26,859 nt of DNA from JACDDK01 sp038198445 (GCA_038198445.1 JBBPZZ010000177.1:1-26859), one strand, 5' to 3'. Positions 7,818 to 16,363 are shown, numbered from the stretch's first letter. Numbers and translations: made by a program. The notes: generated by a model from the letters alone, not told the origin.

Positions 7818-8750
7818 ATGGCGAAGACGCACTATTTCCCGGAAGACAGGGTTCACTACGTCTGGGACAATGAGCTGGAGCCGGTCTTGACGGTCGCTCC
7901 GGGAGATACGGTCGTGTACAACACCCGCGAGGTTTCGGACGGTCAGATCACCCCGGACTCAACCGCCGACGCTCTAGCCTCCTTCGACTGGGATCGCGTC
8001 TACCCTCTCTCCGGGCCGGTGGGCGTTGAGGGCGCGGAGCCCGGCGACACGCTGGTTGTCGAAGTCGCGGACATCCACACGGCGGGATGGGGCTGGACGG
8101 CGGTAATCCCAGGCTTCGGCCTTCTCCCCGAGGATTTTCCTGACGCCTACCTCAAAGTCTTCGACCTCTCAAACGGCGACTACACCATGTTCAACGACGA
8201 CATCGCCATCCCCATAGAGCCGTTCTTCGGCACGATGGGCGTCAACCCCAACGACCCCGAGAAGCCCGTGATCATGCCGCCCGGACCATTTGGCGGCAAC
8301 ATGGACACCCGCCACATCACGAAAGGCAGCCTGCTCTACCTGCCGGTCCAGATGCCCGGCGCGCTATTCTCCTGCGGCGACGCCCACGCGGCGCAGGGCG
8401 ACGGCGAGGTCTGCGTTACCGGAATTGAGTCCCCTATGTACGCGGCCTTGCGCTTCGACCTCATCAAGGGCAAGAGCATCCCCGCTCCCCAATTCCAGAC
8501 GCCCGGCGCGCTCACGCCCTGGTCCGAGGGAGCCGGATGGTACGCCACGATGGGCGTGAACACGGACCTGATGGTCGCGGCGAAGGACTCGCTCAGGGCG
8601 ATGGTCGAACACATCAGCGCAACGTATGGCCTGGAGCCGGTAGAGGCTTACGTGCTGGCGAGCCTGGTGGTGGACTTGAAGATCAGCGAGATCGTGGACC
8701 AGCCGAACTGGATCGTCTCGTCCTACCTGCCGCTCTCCATATTCGCCTGA
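7818..8750 (+). CDS. Acetamidase/formamidase family protein
   Basis: The 310-residue protein resembles FmdA/AmdA amidases, which hydrolyse short aliphatic amides to carboxylate and ammonia. Supporting segments are LTVAPGDTVVYNTREVSDGQI near residues 24-44, the PLSGPVGVEGAEPGDTLVVEV block (about 62-82), PPGPFGGNMDTRHITKGSLLYLPV (about 154-177) and the metal-site-like SCGDAHAAQGDGEVCVTGIE (about 186-205). A strong AGAGGAGG lies 10 nt before the ATG. It stands as a single-gene unit 88 bp after the PLP enzyme. Its last 28 bp overlap the convergent MFS gene. Confidence 0.92.
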   Translation: MAKTHYFPEDRVHYVWDNELEPVLTVAPGDTVVYNTREVSDGQITPDSTADALASFDWDRVYPLSGPVGVEGAEPGDTLVVEVADIHTAGWGWTAVIPGFGLLPEDFPDAYLKVFDLSNGDYTMFNDDIAIPIEPFFGTMGVNPNDPEKPVIMPPGPFGGNMDTRHITKGSLLYLPVQMPGALFSCGDAHAAQGDGEVCVTGIESPMYAALRFDLIKGKSIPAPQFQTPGALTPWSEGAGWYATMGVNTDLMVAAKDSLRAMVEHISATYGLEPVEAYVLASLVVDLKISEIVDQPNWIVSSYLPLSIFA

Positions 8751-10018
8751 TTCCGGCGGCGCATGGTCCGCACGGGTGAGAGCATCAACCACAGGTACGC
8801 GAGCAGCATTCCAACCATCCCGGCCACCAGGGTGAGCGGGACACCAACCACCTCGCCCAAAAATCCACCGCAGAGTCCACCCAGAGGTATCGCTCCGTAT
8901 ACCAGGAAACGCTGGGTGGCGTTCACCCGTCCCAGGAGATGGTCCAGCGTGAGAGCCTGCCGCGCGCTGACCTCGCCCACGCGGTAGATTACGAGGAAGA
9001 GGTATTGGGCGAACTCCGCGGCAAGCACCATCGGCAGGGCGACCGCCGGGACGGCGACTGCGAGCGGTATCGCCATCCCCCATAGACCGCAGAGTATCAC
9101 CGAACCGGTCATCGCCGGTCCCTGGCCGAACCAGCGGGCGGCCGGTTGGGCGACGAGCGCTCCAAGCAGAGCGCCCACGCCTCCCAGCGCAAAGACCAGG
9201 CCCACCGCTGCCGGCCCCAGGCCCAGGTCAGCGGTGAGATAGAGGACGTAGATGGAGAGGAACACGAACCCGAAGAAGTTGTGGGTGGCCGAACACAGCA
9301 CCAGGGGCCGCAGCAGACGATGAGCGAACACTACCCGCAACCCTTCCGCTACGTCGCGCAACATGCGCCGGGGTTCATCCGGTGACGAGAAAAGGATCTC
9401 TCCGGGGGTCTTCAACCGTATCAGGAACGTCGCCGAGATTAGATAGGAAACCGCGTCGATCAGGACGGCGAGCGGCGCTCCAAACAGGCCGACCAGCCAT
9501 CCCGCAAGGCCGGGGCCGCCGATCTGCGCGAGCGAGCGGCTGGCCTCCAGCTTGCCGTTCCCCTCCACCAGGCTCTCCCGACCCACCAGAGCAGGCAGCA
9601 CGGAGAGGGAAGCCACATCTAAGATCACCGTGAACGTCCCTGCCCCGAGCGCCACTGCGTACAGGAGACCCATGCTCAGGAATCCGAGCATCCAGGCCGC
9701 GGGGATCACCGCGAGCAGCGCGGCGCGGGCCAGGTCGGAGACGGCCAGCAACGGTGCGCGGTGTGTACGGTCTACCCACGCGCCGACGAATAGTCCTATC
9801 AGGAGGAACGGAGCCGTGCTCGCGGCGGAGAGTAGGCCCATCTGAAGCGGAGAGGCGTCGAGCGTCAGGGCTGCCAGCAGCGGCAACGCCACGATGGTAA
9901 CCTGGCTGCCGAAGCTAGAGACCGTCTCCGCCGCCCAGAGCTTGAGGAAACTGGAATGTAACCAGAGGCCCGTAGGCCGGACACGCTCGCCGAAGCGGGC
10001 AAGTATATGCTTGTTCAT
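8723..10018 (-). CDS. MFS transporter, EntS/MFS_3-like multidrug or metabolite exporter
   Basis: The 431-residue protein has about 12 hydrophobic segments. Between TM2 and TM3 it carries the MFS signature region LFVGAWVDRTHRAPLLAVSDLARA (loop motif A-like D-R-x-x-R) and a second half beginning near residue 205. The opening segment FLKLWAAETVSSFGSQVTIVALPLLA is typical of the enterobactin-exporter/macrolide-efflux-like MFS_3 group. Substrate is unknown. The start is ATG 10018 with a G-rich stretch (GGGGG) 9 nt upstream rather than a standard GGAGG. The 3' end runs 28 bp into the convergent amidase gene. Confidence 0.93.
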   Translation of the reverse strand: MNKHILARFGERVRPTGLWLHSSFLKLWAAETVSSFGSQVTIVALPLLAALTLDASPLQMGLLSAASTAPFLLIGLFVGAWVDRTHRAPLLAVSDLARAALLAVIPAAWMLGFLSMGLLYAVALGAGTFTVILDVASLSVLPALVGRESLVEGNGKLEASRSLAQIGGPGLAGWLVGLFGAPLAVLIDAVSYLISATFLIRLKTPGEILFSSPDEPRRMLRDVAEGLRVVFAHRLLRPLVLCSATHNFFGFVFLSIYVLYLTADLGLGPAAVGLVFALGGVGALLGALVAQPAARWFGQGPAMTGSVILCGLWGMAIPLAVAVPAVALPMVLAAEFAQYLFLVIYRVGEVSARQALTLDHLLGRVNATQRFLVYGAIPLGGLCGGFLGEVVGVPLTLVAGMVGMLLAYLWLMLSPVRTMRRRNQANMESGR

Positions 10019-10322
10019 GAGGAGATACCCCCGTCTTGCAGGGGGAGAGGGACTTATACCCTGGGGGCGCCCGCTCCCGCCGTCCTGTGCGCCGAAACCT
10101 TCTAGGACGACGGGTAGTCAGCCGCGAGCGGTACCAGGAAATGCGGCGGCAGATGCCGGCTGCGGCCTCTCGCCGGTGCAGCCCTGCGCGCCATGTTTTC
10201 CGAGTACGCGGTCATGATCCCCGAAGTTAACATAAGCCTGTCCGTCCCGCCACCATCTCGCCGGGTGCTTCGTGGTGAGACCCGTTCCGCGAAAGCCTCT
10301 CCAGCCGAGATCTGGCCGTCGC
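10019..10322. other. Intergenic region between the MFS exporter and HepT genes; no gene recognised
   Basis: About 300 bp upstream of the MFS gene and downstream of hepT. It holds G/C-rich complementary stretches next to the MFS start (TACCCCC near 10027 against GGGGGAG near 10038 and CCTGGGGG near 10060). These could form alternative hairpins in the MFS leader. A 98-codon minus-strand frame crosses it but continues into hepT out of frame and matches no family I recognise. No convincing terminator for hepT was seen. Confidence 0.4.
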
Positions 10323-10691
10323 TCACGGTGATTCGCCTCTCATCAAATCCTCGACTTCGGACAGGAGAGCCGGCAGTTTCTCCTGGATCGTGCTCCATAC
10401 CAGATTATCGTCGACGAGATCGTAGCCGTGGATCAAGATATTGCGGAAGGCAATGATGCGCTCATGCTCATCGATACGCGACGCGGTGTCCGGGTCGTGC
10501 CGGGTCAGGCGTCCCATCGCCTCACCGATGATCTCGAAGTTCCTCTCAGCAGCCTGTCTGAGCTGCCTGTCGCGAGAGTAGTCTTCAAGGGTCTTACTTT
10601 TGCTAATTTCCAGGACGAAGGCTGCCGCGTCTCTTATGTCTTCGAGGATTCCGAGCGTCCTGTTGCGCTCGGCGTTACTATCAGGCGACAT
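10323..10691 (-). CDS. hepT: HepT-type HEPN ribonuclease toxin (DUF86)
   Basis: The 122-residue all-helical protein has the HEPN RNase motif R-x4-H-x-Y (RNILIHGY, Arg83/His88/Tyr90). It also has the family segments ERNFEIIGEAMGRL (about 49-62) and LVWSTIQEKLPALL (about 97-110). HepT toxins cleave RNA, and the motif Tyr is the residue AMPylated by the partner MntA. The gene starts inside the end of the upstream mntA-like gene (11-bp overlap, different frame), so the two are translationally linked. The antitoxin comes first here. An alternative is a HEPN protein of a non-toxin NTase-HEPN pair, but the conserved motif favours an active RNase. Confidence 0.88.
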   Translation of the reverse strand: MSPDSNAERNRTLGILEDIRDAAAFVLEISKSKTLEDYSRDRQLRQAAERNFEIIGEAMGRLTRHDPDTASRIDEHERIIAFRNILIHGYDLVDDNLVWSTIQEKLPALLSEVEDLMRGESP

Positions 10692-10989
10692 ATAGAGGAA
10701 CCCGGCTCTCGTTCACGCTTCTGGCAAAGTAGGGGTTATTGATAGCTTCTTCCATGACGAGGTCTACGTCTCGACCGAATAGGGATTCCAGGTCTTCCTT
10801 GAGGCCGAAGTATCTCTCAAAGAGCCGCGATGGTGTGCGCGGGGTAAAGGAGACCACGAAATCGAGGTCGCTACTCTCCGGGTCGAAGGCCTCTCCGGTA
10901 GCGGACCCGAAGAGATCCAACCTGCTCACGCCATGCCGTTCACACAGTTCCGTAAGGCTCTTCGTGTTCTGTTCTACCAGCCTGCTCAT
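10681..10989 (-). CDS. mntA: MntA-like minimal nucleotidyltransferase antitoxin
   Basis: The 102-residue protein is a minimal nucleotidyltransferase. It has the GS pair in RLDLFGSATGE, the catalytic carboxylates in SSDLDF, and a distal DVDLVMEE containing the third Asp. MntA enzymes transfer AMP to the active-site Tyr of HepT. The spacing between GS and DxD is 11 residues, one more than the common GSx10DxD. The ATG at 10989 is chosen because TATAAT lies at 11002-10997, which would start the mRNA almost at this codon. Upstream in-frame ATGs at 10998 and 11055 are alternatives but would lie inside or upstream of the promoter. The stop overlaps hepT by 11 bp. Confidence 0.86.
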   Translation of the reverse strand: MSRLVEQNTKSLTELCERHGVSRLDLFGSATGEAFDPESSDLDFVVSFTPRTPSRLFERYFGLKEDLESLFGRDVDLVMEEAINNPYFARSVNESRVPLYVA

Positions 10990-10996
10990 ACTCGCC

Positions 10997-11024
10997 ATTA
11001 TACGAAACGGTTCCTCGCCGTCCA
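10997..11024 (-). promoter_or_regulatory. Candidate sigma-A promoter giving a leaderless mntA-hepT mRNA
   Basis: On the minus strand TGGACG (11024-11019, 4/6 to TTGACA) is followed after 16 bp by a perfect TATAAT (11002-10997). The predicted transcript start falls within 1-2 nt of ATG 10989. The promoter separates the cassette from the upstream DUF255 gene. A second -10-like TATAGT at about 11064-11059 precedes the upstream alternative ATG 11055. Confidence 0.55.
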
Positions 11025-11072
11025 CAGACAGACAGCCTCGGGAAAGCCATGTCACTATAGTCAGCGTGCCTG

Positions 11073-13124
11073 CTAACCGGCCAGTTGGACTGCCAACTCC
11101 TCCGCATCCGTAGTGGGACTCTTGCAGACGTAGCCCTCGCAGACATAGGCTGTGGCCTTGCCGTCACGCGTCGGGCGATCGGCGAGTAATGGAATGAATC
11201 CGGCGGCCTCCTCCTCGCCGGAGGCGCGGCCGGTAACTACCTTGTTCGGCAGGTAGCGGGCATAGACAGTGTCGATGAGTGCCTGGATATCGGGAGCATC
11301 AGGGTCGCCGACCAGGGCGATCTCTCTCGGCCGCGAGACGTTGAAGTCGAGGGCGCAGAGCAGACGCCCAAATGCTCCCGGAATCTTCTCCATGCCGCCT
11401 CTCATGTCTTCCAGGACTCCCTCGGCCCTCTGCCGGTAGTCATTCCGGTCGAGGAGCAGCGCGAGCTTGAGCAGGACTTCGACCGCTACGGAGACTCCAG
11501 AAGGCGCTGCGTTGTCGTAGACGTCGCGCGGACGGGTGACGAGCTGCTCGTGGTCGATGGGGGTGTCGTAGAAGGTACGGCGCTCGCCGTCCCAGAATAA
11601 CTCGGAGATAGCGCCGCACAGGTCATCCGCCTCGGCGAGCCAGCGGGTCTCGAAGGTCGCCTCGTAGAGCGCCACGAGCCCGTCGGCGACCATCGCGTAG
11701 TCCTCCAGGTAGCCGTTGAACCGCGCCCGTCCGTCCTTGTACGAACGCCGGAGACGGCCGCCGGTCCGCAGCTTCTCCAGCAGGAAGGCCGCGTTTCCAC
11801 GGGCGGCTTCGCGGTAGTCTTCTCGGCCCGTAACGCGGGCGGCGAGGGCGAAGGATCGGAGCATGAGACCGTTCCAGGCGGCGAGGATCTTTTCGTCCCT
11901 GCCCGGCCGGACGCGCTTGTCGCGCCCGGCGAGGAGCCTCGCCCGGATCTCCACGATACGTTCCCACAACTCTTCCCCGGAGATCCCGAACTCGGCGGCG
12001 GCCTCGGGCGGACGCGGTACGTTGAGGATGTTCTTGCCCTCGAAGTTGCCCTGCTCCGTTACGTCCCAGTAGCGCATGGCGAGCTTCGCGGCTTCGGGCT
12101 CCAGCGCGGCCTCTATCTCCTCCGGCGTCCAGACGTAGAACTTGCCCTCGACACCCTCGGAGTCGGCGTCCTCGGCGGCGTAGAAGCCGCCTTCGGGGCT
12201 GGTCATGTCGCGCAGGACGTAGTCCAGGGTCTCTTCGGCGATGCGGCGGTAGAATGGGTCGCCGGTGGCCTGATAGGTCTCCAGGTAGAGGCGGGCGAGG
12301 AGGGCGTTGTCGTAGAGCATCTTCTCGAAGTGCGGCACGAGCCAGCGCTCATCCACGGAGTAGCGGGCGAAGCCGCCGCCTAGCTGGTCGTAGATGCCGC
12401 CGTTCGCCATCTGGCGCAGGGTAAGCTGCACGCCGTCGATTGCGGAACGGTCTCCGGCGCGGTGATGGTAGCGCAGCAGGACCTCCAGGTTCATCGTCTG
12501 GGGGAACTTGGGCGCTCCACCGAATCCGCCGAAGCGCCGGTCTACCTGGGAGAGCAGGGACTCAGCGGCGCGGTCGAGTATCTCCGCGCCGGACGACGTC
12601 TCTGACTCCGGCATGGACGCGCCGGTCGCGGCCTGAAGATATTCTCGGACGGACTTGGCGCTCTGCAGCACGTCTTCGCGGCGGTTCTCATAGGCGTCGG
12701 CGAGGCTGGTGAGGAGCTGGGTAAAAGACGGCATCCCGCGAGACGGTACGGGTGGGAAGTAGGTGCCGCCGTAGAACGGAGAGCCGTCGGGGGTAAGGAA
12801 CACGGTCATCGGCCATCCGCCACCGCGGGTGAGGGCCTGGACGGCTGCCATGTAGATGGAGTCGATGTCCGGGCGCTCCTCGCGGTCCACCTTGATGCTG
12901 ACGAAGTGCGCGTTCATGACCTGGGCGGTCGCCTCGTCCTCGAAGGACTCGCGCTCCATGACATGGCACCAGTGACAGGCCGAGTATCCGACGCTGAGAA
13001 GGATCGGCCGGTCCTCATCCCGCGCCTTCTTCAGCGCCTCTTCACCCCACGGATACCAATCCACGGGGTTGTCCTTGTGCTGTAGCAGGTACGGGCTGGT
13101 CTCGTTCGCCAGACGGTTCGCCAT
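11073..13124 (-). CDS. Thioredoxin-domain protein of the YyaL/SPATA20 (DUF255) family
   Basis: The 683-residue protein begins with the DUF255 thioredoxin-like domain. NETSPYLLQHKDNPVDWYPW is followed by the redox motif CHWCHVM (Cys50/Cys53) and WPMTVFLTPDGSPFYGGTYFP. This is fused to a long alpha/alpha-barrel glycosidase-like region (about 190-600). Domain order and length match the widespread YyaL family, whose biochemical role is not settled. ATG 13124 is preferred because AGGGAG lies 7 nt upstream; an in-frame GTG 18 nt further up is weaker. The protein is predicted cytoplasmic (no signal peptide). Confidence 0.93.
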   Translation of the reverse strand: MANRLANETSPYLLQHKDNPVDWYPWGEEALKKARDEDRPILLSVGYSACHWCHVMERESFEDEATAQVMNAHFVSIKVDREERPDIDSIYMAAVQALTRGGGWPMTVFLTPDGSPFYGGTYFPPVPSRGMPSFTQLLTSLADAYENRREDVLQSAKSVREYLQAATGASMPESETSSGAEILDRAAESLLSQVDRRFGGFGGAPKFPQTMNLEVLLRYHHRAGDRSAIDGVQLTLRQMANGGIYDQLGGGFARYSVDERWLVPHFEKMLYDNALLARLYLETYQATGDPFYRRIAEETLDYVLRDMTSPEGGFYAAEDADSEGVEGKFYVWTPEEIEAALEPEAAKLAMRYWDVTEQGNFEGKNILNVPRPPEAAAEFGISGEELWERIVEIRARLLAGRDKRVRPGRDEKILAAWNGLMLRSFALAARVTGREDYREAARGNAAFLLEKLRTGGRLRRSYKDGRARFNGYLEDYAMVADGLVALYEATFETRWLAEADDLCGAISELFWDGERRTFYDTPIDHEQLVTRPRDVYDNAAPSGVSVAVEVLLKLALLLDRNDYRQRAEGVLEDMRGGMEKIPGAFGRLLCALDFNVSRPREIALVGDPDAPDIQALIDTVYARYLPNKVVTGRASGEEEAAGFIPLLADRPTRDGKATAYVCEGYVCKSPTTDAEELAVQLAG

Positions 13125-13308
13125 CTCTCGTCTCCCTCTCACCTCGGCATGCGCGGCCTTGCCTGACGCGACCCTTAACGTATCACAATCGGGCTTTCAG
13201 AGATATAAACCCTGCGCAAGTTCGTGTGGAAGGAGACATCACCATGGTCAGGAGCAACAACGCGCTACGAGATCCCAGCGCATCGAGGGTCTCGTTTGCA
13301 CGGAACAG

Positions 13309-13342
13309 AAAGGCCGAGGGGTAGATGATTCCCCCGGCCTTT
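13309..13342 (-). terminator. Rho-independent-type terminator after the PepSY gene
   Basis: AAAGGCCgAGGGG and CCCCCGGCCTTT pair around a 9-nt loop (13322-13330). On the minus strand the stem ends in TTTCTG just downstream of the PepSY gene stop. The stem is strong and the T-tract short. Confidence 0.65.
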
Positions 13343-13365
13343 CGACACTGTATCGCTACCTGCGG

Positions 13366-13833
13366 TTAGTTCGCGTCTTCGGAGTCTCTGGGACCGTCGG
13401 CGCCGTCGACCTGTTGGTGAAGCACTTTGGCGTTGCCCGCGTCTACCTTGACGTCGTGGGTCTTGCCGTCGTTGCCGGCGACCTCGACGCCATACACCAC
13501 GAAGCCGTTCTCGACTTCGAGGTCCGTCTCCTTGACGGTGCCCGGTACGGCCTTCAGAGTGGCCTGCTCGGCGGTGGACCGATCTATCTTGGCCAGAGAC
13601 TTGAGATCGCTGGCATCAGGTGTCTCTCCCTTGCCATCCGCAGTATCTTTACCCTCGGCCTCCTTGCCGTCGGCGGCTTCGTTCCGCTGGTCCTTCTGAT
13701 CGGCGACGGCTACCGAACCCTTGAAAGAGTAGTTCTCCTCCTGCTGGTCGGTGTTCGGCGCGGCGGCCATGGCCGCAATCCCGCTGAGCGCCAGAATAGC
13801 GGCTGCGGCCAGCCCAATAATCAGCTTCCTCAT
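13366..13833 (-). CDS. Secreted PepSY-domain protein
   Basis: The 155-residue protein has a Sec signal peptide (MRKL then a hydrophobic core, likely cleavage after about residue 23 at AMA), a highly charged Glu/Asp/Lys/Gly-rich linker (about 40-75), and one PepSY domain (about 85-150: AEQATLKAVPGTVKETDLE, FVVYGVEVAGNDGKTHDVKVD, NAKVLH). PepSY domains occur in protease propeptides and in extracytoplasmic modulators next to two-component systems. ATG 13833 is preferred (GGAAG just upstream); a GTG seven codons earlier would spoil the signal peptide. It is expressed from its own promoter with three repeats of the putative response-regulator box. It is likely a surface sensor or effector of the adjacent kinase system; that is inference. 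Confidence 0.88.
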   Translation of the reverse strand: MRKLIIGLAAAAILALSGIAAMAAAPNTDQQEENYSFKGSVAVADQKDQRNEAADGKEAEGKDTADGKGETPDASDLKSLAKIDRSTAEQATLKAVPGTVKETDLEVENGFVVYGVEVAGNDGKTHDVKVDAGNAKVLHQQVDGADGPRDSEDAN

Positions 13834-13921
13834 AAACTTCCTTTCTCTATACACGCTTCATCCCACTTACCGTCTCCTGCTCCTTACACGGGACCTCCTC
13901 TGACGATGACGCGTTGACCGG

Positions 13922-13966
13922 AGTGTCGCGCGGGAGCCTGAGAAGACGGTGAGAGCGCGATGAGAA
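13922..13966 (-). promoter_or_regulatory. Putative response-regulator binding site (three 11-bp repeats) and promoter of the PepSY gene
   Basis: On the + strand TGAGAA (13939-13944), TGAGAG (13950-13955) and TGAGAA (13961-13966) recur at exactly 11 bp. Read in the gene's direction they are TTCTCA/CTCTCA-N5 repeats. The last is followed after 11 bp by GACACT (13927-13922), a -10-like hexamer. Tandem half-sites one helical turn apart are typical of OmpR/PhoB-family regulators, and here they occupy the -35 position. The predicted start is near 13915. Confidence 0.65.
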
Positions 13967-14002
13967 TCTCCGGACATCCGGGCAGCGATGAAGACGACTG
14001 TC

Positions 14003-14830
14003 TCAGCCGCCGTGCGTTACGTCCACGAGCTTGACGGTCTCCGTCGGGCCGGAGAGGTTCTTCTCCGCTACCAGGCCGACGCCAGGAGCGTAGTACTTCT
14101 CCGTCACGATCTTCGGCTCCAGCGGCGTATACTCCAGAGTACGCGTAGCGTCGCCGTAAGATCCGTAGGGGACACTAATCTTCTCGTTCACGCCGGTCAC
14201 CCAGAACGCATCTTCGGCTTCGCCTTTGTAGTATTCTTGCCTGTAGGAATCGGTGACCTGCGGGGTCGCGTTCAGGATGATGCCCGGCTCGGCACCGTCT
14301 ACGCCGGCCTCCCACGACCCTGTAGTGTTCGAGACTTTGCCGTTCTTGTACTCTGCGGTCTCCTCGCCGAAGTACCATACGTTGCCGTCCCTGTCCTGCG
14401 CGTACCAGTCGGATGTCTTCTCCTCTGGCTTGCCCCCCACTGTCACGATATCCTTCACTACGGTCGCGGAGACACCCACGATGTTCTTCTTGTCATGGGT
14501 CACCGTCATGTTCTCCGTCTGCATCCCTTCGTCGGTCTCGACCCGGAACTTGTAAGACGTGCCGGGTTTGAGCGGGAACAGGGGATTATCGACGCGGTCC
14601 ACGAAGTTGGAGGGTTTGATCTGCGGATGGTATCCTACCGCCCCGGATTGCGGACCAGACGTGTTGGCCTGAGTACGCTCCCCCGCCACATTCGCTGTCT
14701 TTTGGTCGCCCTGGGTGCGCTCTGTTGTCCCTCTGGTTGCTGACGTACCCGTACCGCACGCGGCCGTGAGCAACGCAAGCGCAAGCAATGCAGCCGCGGC
14801 CGGACGCGAGACCCACGAACTTGTTTGCAT
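14003..14830 (-). CDS. Putative lipoprotein of unknown function
   Basis: The 275-residue protein starts at ATG 14830 behind a strong AAGGAGG (8 nt spacing). It has a lipoprotein signal peptide with lipobox LTAAC, then a Ser/Thr/Gly/Gln-rich tether (about 25-65). A globular domain follows with many Tyr/Trp and beta-strand-like segments (FPLKPGTSYKFRVETDEG, DWYAQDRDGNVWYFGEET, WEAGVDGAEPGI, KYYAPGVGLVAEK). It looks like a surface-exposed beta-rich lipoprotein anchored to the outer face of the membrane. I recognise similar uncharacterised lipoproteins but no defined activity. It follows the histidine kinase gene by 147 bp but has its own box-containing promoter. Confidence 0.85.
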   Translation of the reverse strand: MQTSSWVSRPAAAALLALALLTAACGTGTSATRGTTERTQGDQKTANVAGERTQANTSGPQSGAVGYHPQIKPSNFVDRVDNPLFPLKPGTSYKFRVETDEGMQTENMTVTHDKKNIVGVSATVVKDIVTVGGKPEEKTSDWYAQDRDGNVWYFGEETAEYKNGKVSNTTGSWEAGVDGAEPGIILNATPQVTDSYRQEYYKGEAEDAFWVTGVNEKISVPYGSYGDATRTLEYTPLEPKIVTEKYYAPGVGLVAEKNLSGPTETVKLVDVTHGG

Positions 14831-14865
14831 CAGGATTGCCTCCTTGTCGATTATCCTTCCAAAGT

Positions 14866-14899
14866 AGTGTCCCACCGGTTTCTGAGAAGAGCCTGAGAA
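14866..14899 (-). promoter_or_regulatory. Putative response-regulator binding site (two 11-bp repeats) and promoter of the lipoprotein gene
   Basis: TGAGAA occurs at 14883-14888 and 14894-14899 on the + strand, exactly 11 bp apart. In the gene's direction the proximal TTCTCA is followed after 11 bp by GACACT (14871-14866), the same hexamer at the same spacing as in front of the PepSY gene. The predicted start is near 14859, giving a leader of about 28 nt carrying AAGGAGG. Confidence 0.65.
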
Positions 14900-14977
14900 C
14901 GCGGAAATTACCCGAGGTACGATGCTATCTGCCGCTAGCGCACAGCGCGTGGAGGGCTCGCTGAAGAGTCTTTCGGA

Positions 14978-16363
14978 CTATCGCCTGGGAAGAAAGAGCT
15001 TGAAGCTCGATCCCTGGCCGGGCTTGCTTCTGACGCGTATAGCGCCGCCATGAGACTCGGCGATCTGGCGGGCTATGGAGAGCCCCAGCCCCGCCCCACC
15101 GTCCGCGCGGGAGGGATCTGCGCGATGGAAACGATCGAAGATCAGGCGCCCCTGATCTTCGGCGATCCCAACCCCTGTATCGGAGACCTCCAGGATCGCC
15201 CAGCCATCATCCTCGCTGACCCTCACCACGATACGTCCATCCTCGGGCGTGTACTTGACGGCGTTATCCAGGAGTATGCCCGCGAGTTGCAGCACGCGCT
15301 CCCGGTCGAAGTTCGCCTCGACCTCGTGTTCGGGAGGCGAGTACTCGACTGCAGGTCCAACGTCCGCCGATGCACGCGCCATCTGTACCGCGTCTTCTGC
15401 CACGGCGGCGAGATCGCAACGCTCTACGTTCAGAGGCGCGTCCTCGTCTCCGCGGGTGAGGGCCAGAAGCGCCTCGACCAGGTTCCGCATCCTCCCGGCC
15501 TCCCGGCGGATGGCCGCGACGCTCTGCCTCGCCCTCTTCGGGTCGTCCAGGGCCCACTCGTCGAGCATCCTGGCATGGCCGCCTATGGCGGTAAGGGGCG
15601 TGCGAAGCTCGTGGCTGGCGTCGGCGGCGAAGCGCCGCTGGCGCGCGAGCGTCTCCTCCCGGCGGGCGAATGCCGCCTCGAGGCGGGCCAGAAAGCCGTT
15701 CATGGTGGTGGCGAGACGACCGATTTCGTCGTTAGGGTTGGTCACCGGCAATCGTTTTCCGAGGTCTGACTCAGTCATCTCGCGGGCGGATCTCACCACG
15801 GCGTCTACGGGCCTGAGTGCCGTCCGCGCCAGGTAATAGGCGCCCAATGTAGACAACAGAAAGGCCCCGGCAAGGACACCGGCGAGAACGGTTGCGACGG
15901 TGCCGACGGCCTCCTGAGCACCTTCAAAGGACTTCCCGGCCTCGATCACCCGCGCGGGACCGTTCGCCGGGTTGACTGGCACGGCATATACGTAATCCGG
16001 AGCCTGGCGGGATAGCTCCGCCGTGCCGGATGCGGGCTTTCCGGAAGTGAGCGCCTTGCGCCAGGCCAGATCTCTAGCCTCCTCTTTAGCCGTAAGGTTC
16101 ACCGTCTGGTTGAGAACCTTCCCCTCTCTGTCCCGGACGATTACGAAGACTCCATCGAGAGTGAGTTTCTCGATATCGTCGTCGGTCAGGTCGTCCCCGG
16201 CGCCGATAGTCCGGGCTGCGCCCAGGGCGCGGCCTCGGGCGGTGTCCTCCACGTCTGCGAGCAGCGCCGCCCGGAGCAGGAAGAAGAGGGCAAGGCCCAG
16301 AAGCAGCAGTATCGCTCCTATGGCCAGGGCGTTGAACAGCGTCAGGCGCCACCGGATCGACAA
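14978..16363 (-). CDS. Two-component sensor histidine kinase (HAMP, HisKA, HATPase)
   Basis: The 461-residue kinase has TM1 (about 8-31), an extracytoplasmic domain of about 120 residues with Asp/Glu-rich segments, TM2 (about 153-179) and a HAMP linker (about 180-235). The phospho-acceptor His251 lies in ASHELRTPL. The ATPase domain carries the N box (LDNAVKYTPEDG, Asn367), G1 (VSDTGVGI), the F box (IFDRFHRAD) and G2 (GGAGLGLSI). The start is TTG 16363 with GAGGA 8 nt upstream, 2 nt after the response-regulator stop, so the two are one transcript. The ligand is unknown. The genomic link to PepSY and a lipoprotein suggests envelope or antimicrobial-stress sensing. Confidence 0.94.
   Translation of the reverse strand: MSIRWRLTLFNALAIGAILLLLGLALFFLLRAALLADVEDTARGRALGAARTIGAGDDLTDDDIEKLTLDGVFVIVRDREGKVLNQTVNLTAKEEARDLAWRKALTSGKPASGTAELSRQAPDYVYAVPVNPANGPARVIEAGKSFEGAQEAVGTVATVLAGVLAGAFLLSTLGAYYLARTALRPVDAVVRSAREMTESDLGKRLPVTNPNDEIGRLATTMNGFLARLEAAFARREETLARQRRFAADASHELRTPLTAIGGHARMLDEWALDDPKRARQSVAAIRREAGRMRNLVEALLALTRGDEDAPLNVERCDLAAVAEDAVQMARASADVGPAVEYSPPEHEVEANFDRERVLQLAGILLDNAVKYTPEDGRIVVRVSEDDGWAILEVSDTGVGIAEDQGRLIFDRFHRADPSRADGGAGLGLSIARQIAESHGGAIRVRSKPGQGSSFKLFLPRR

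Noticed and set aside
10102..10398. 98-codon minus-strand frame between hepT and the MFS gene
   Set aside because: Begins inside hepT in another frame, has no proper translation start and resembles no protein; not enough to call a gene remnant.
13124..13145. TGAGAG-like repeat 11 bp apart upstream of the DUF255 gene
   Set aside because: It lies on the opposite strand orientation to the three regulatory boxes, is part of the purine-rich ribosome-binding region, and has no matching -10 hexamer.
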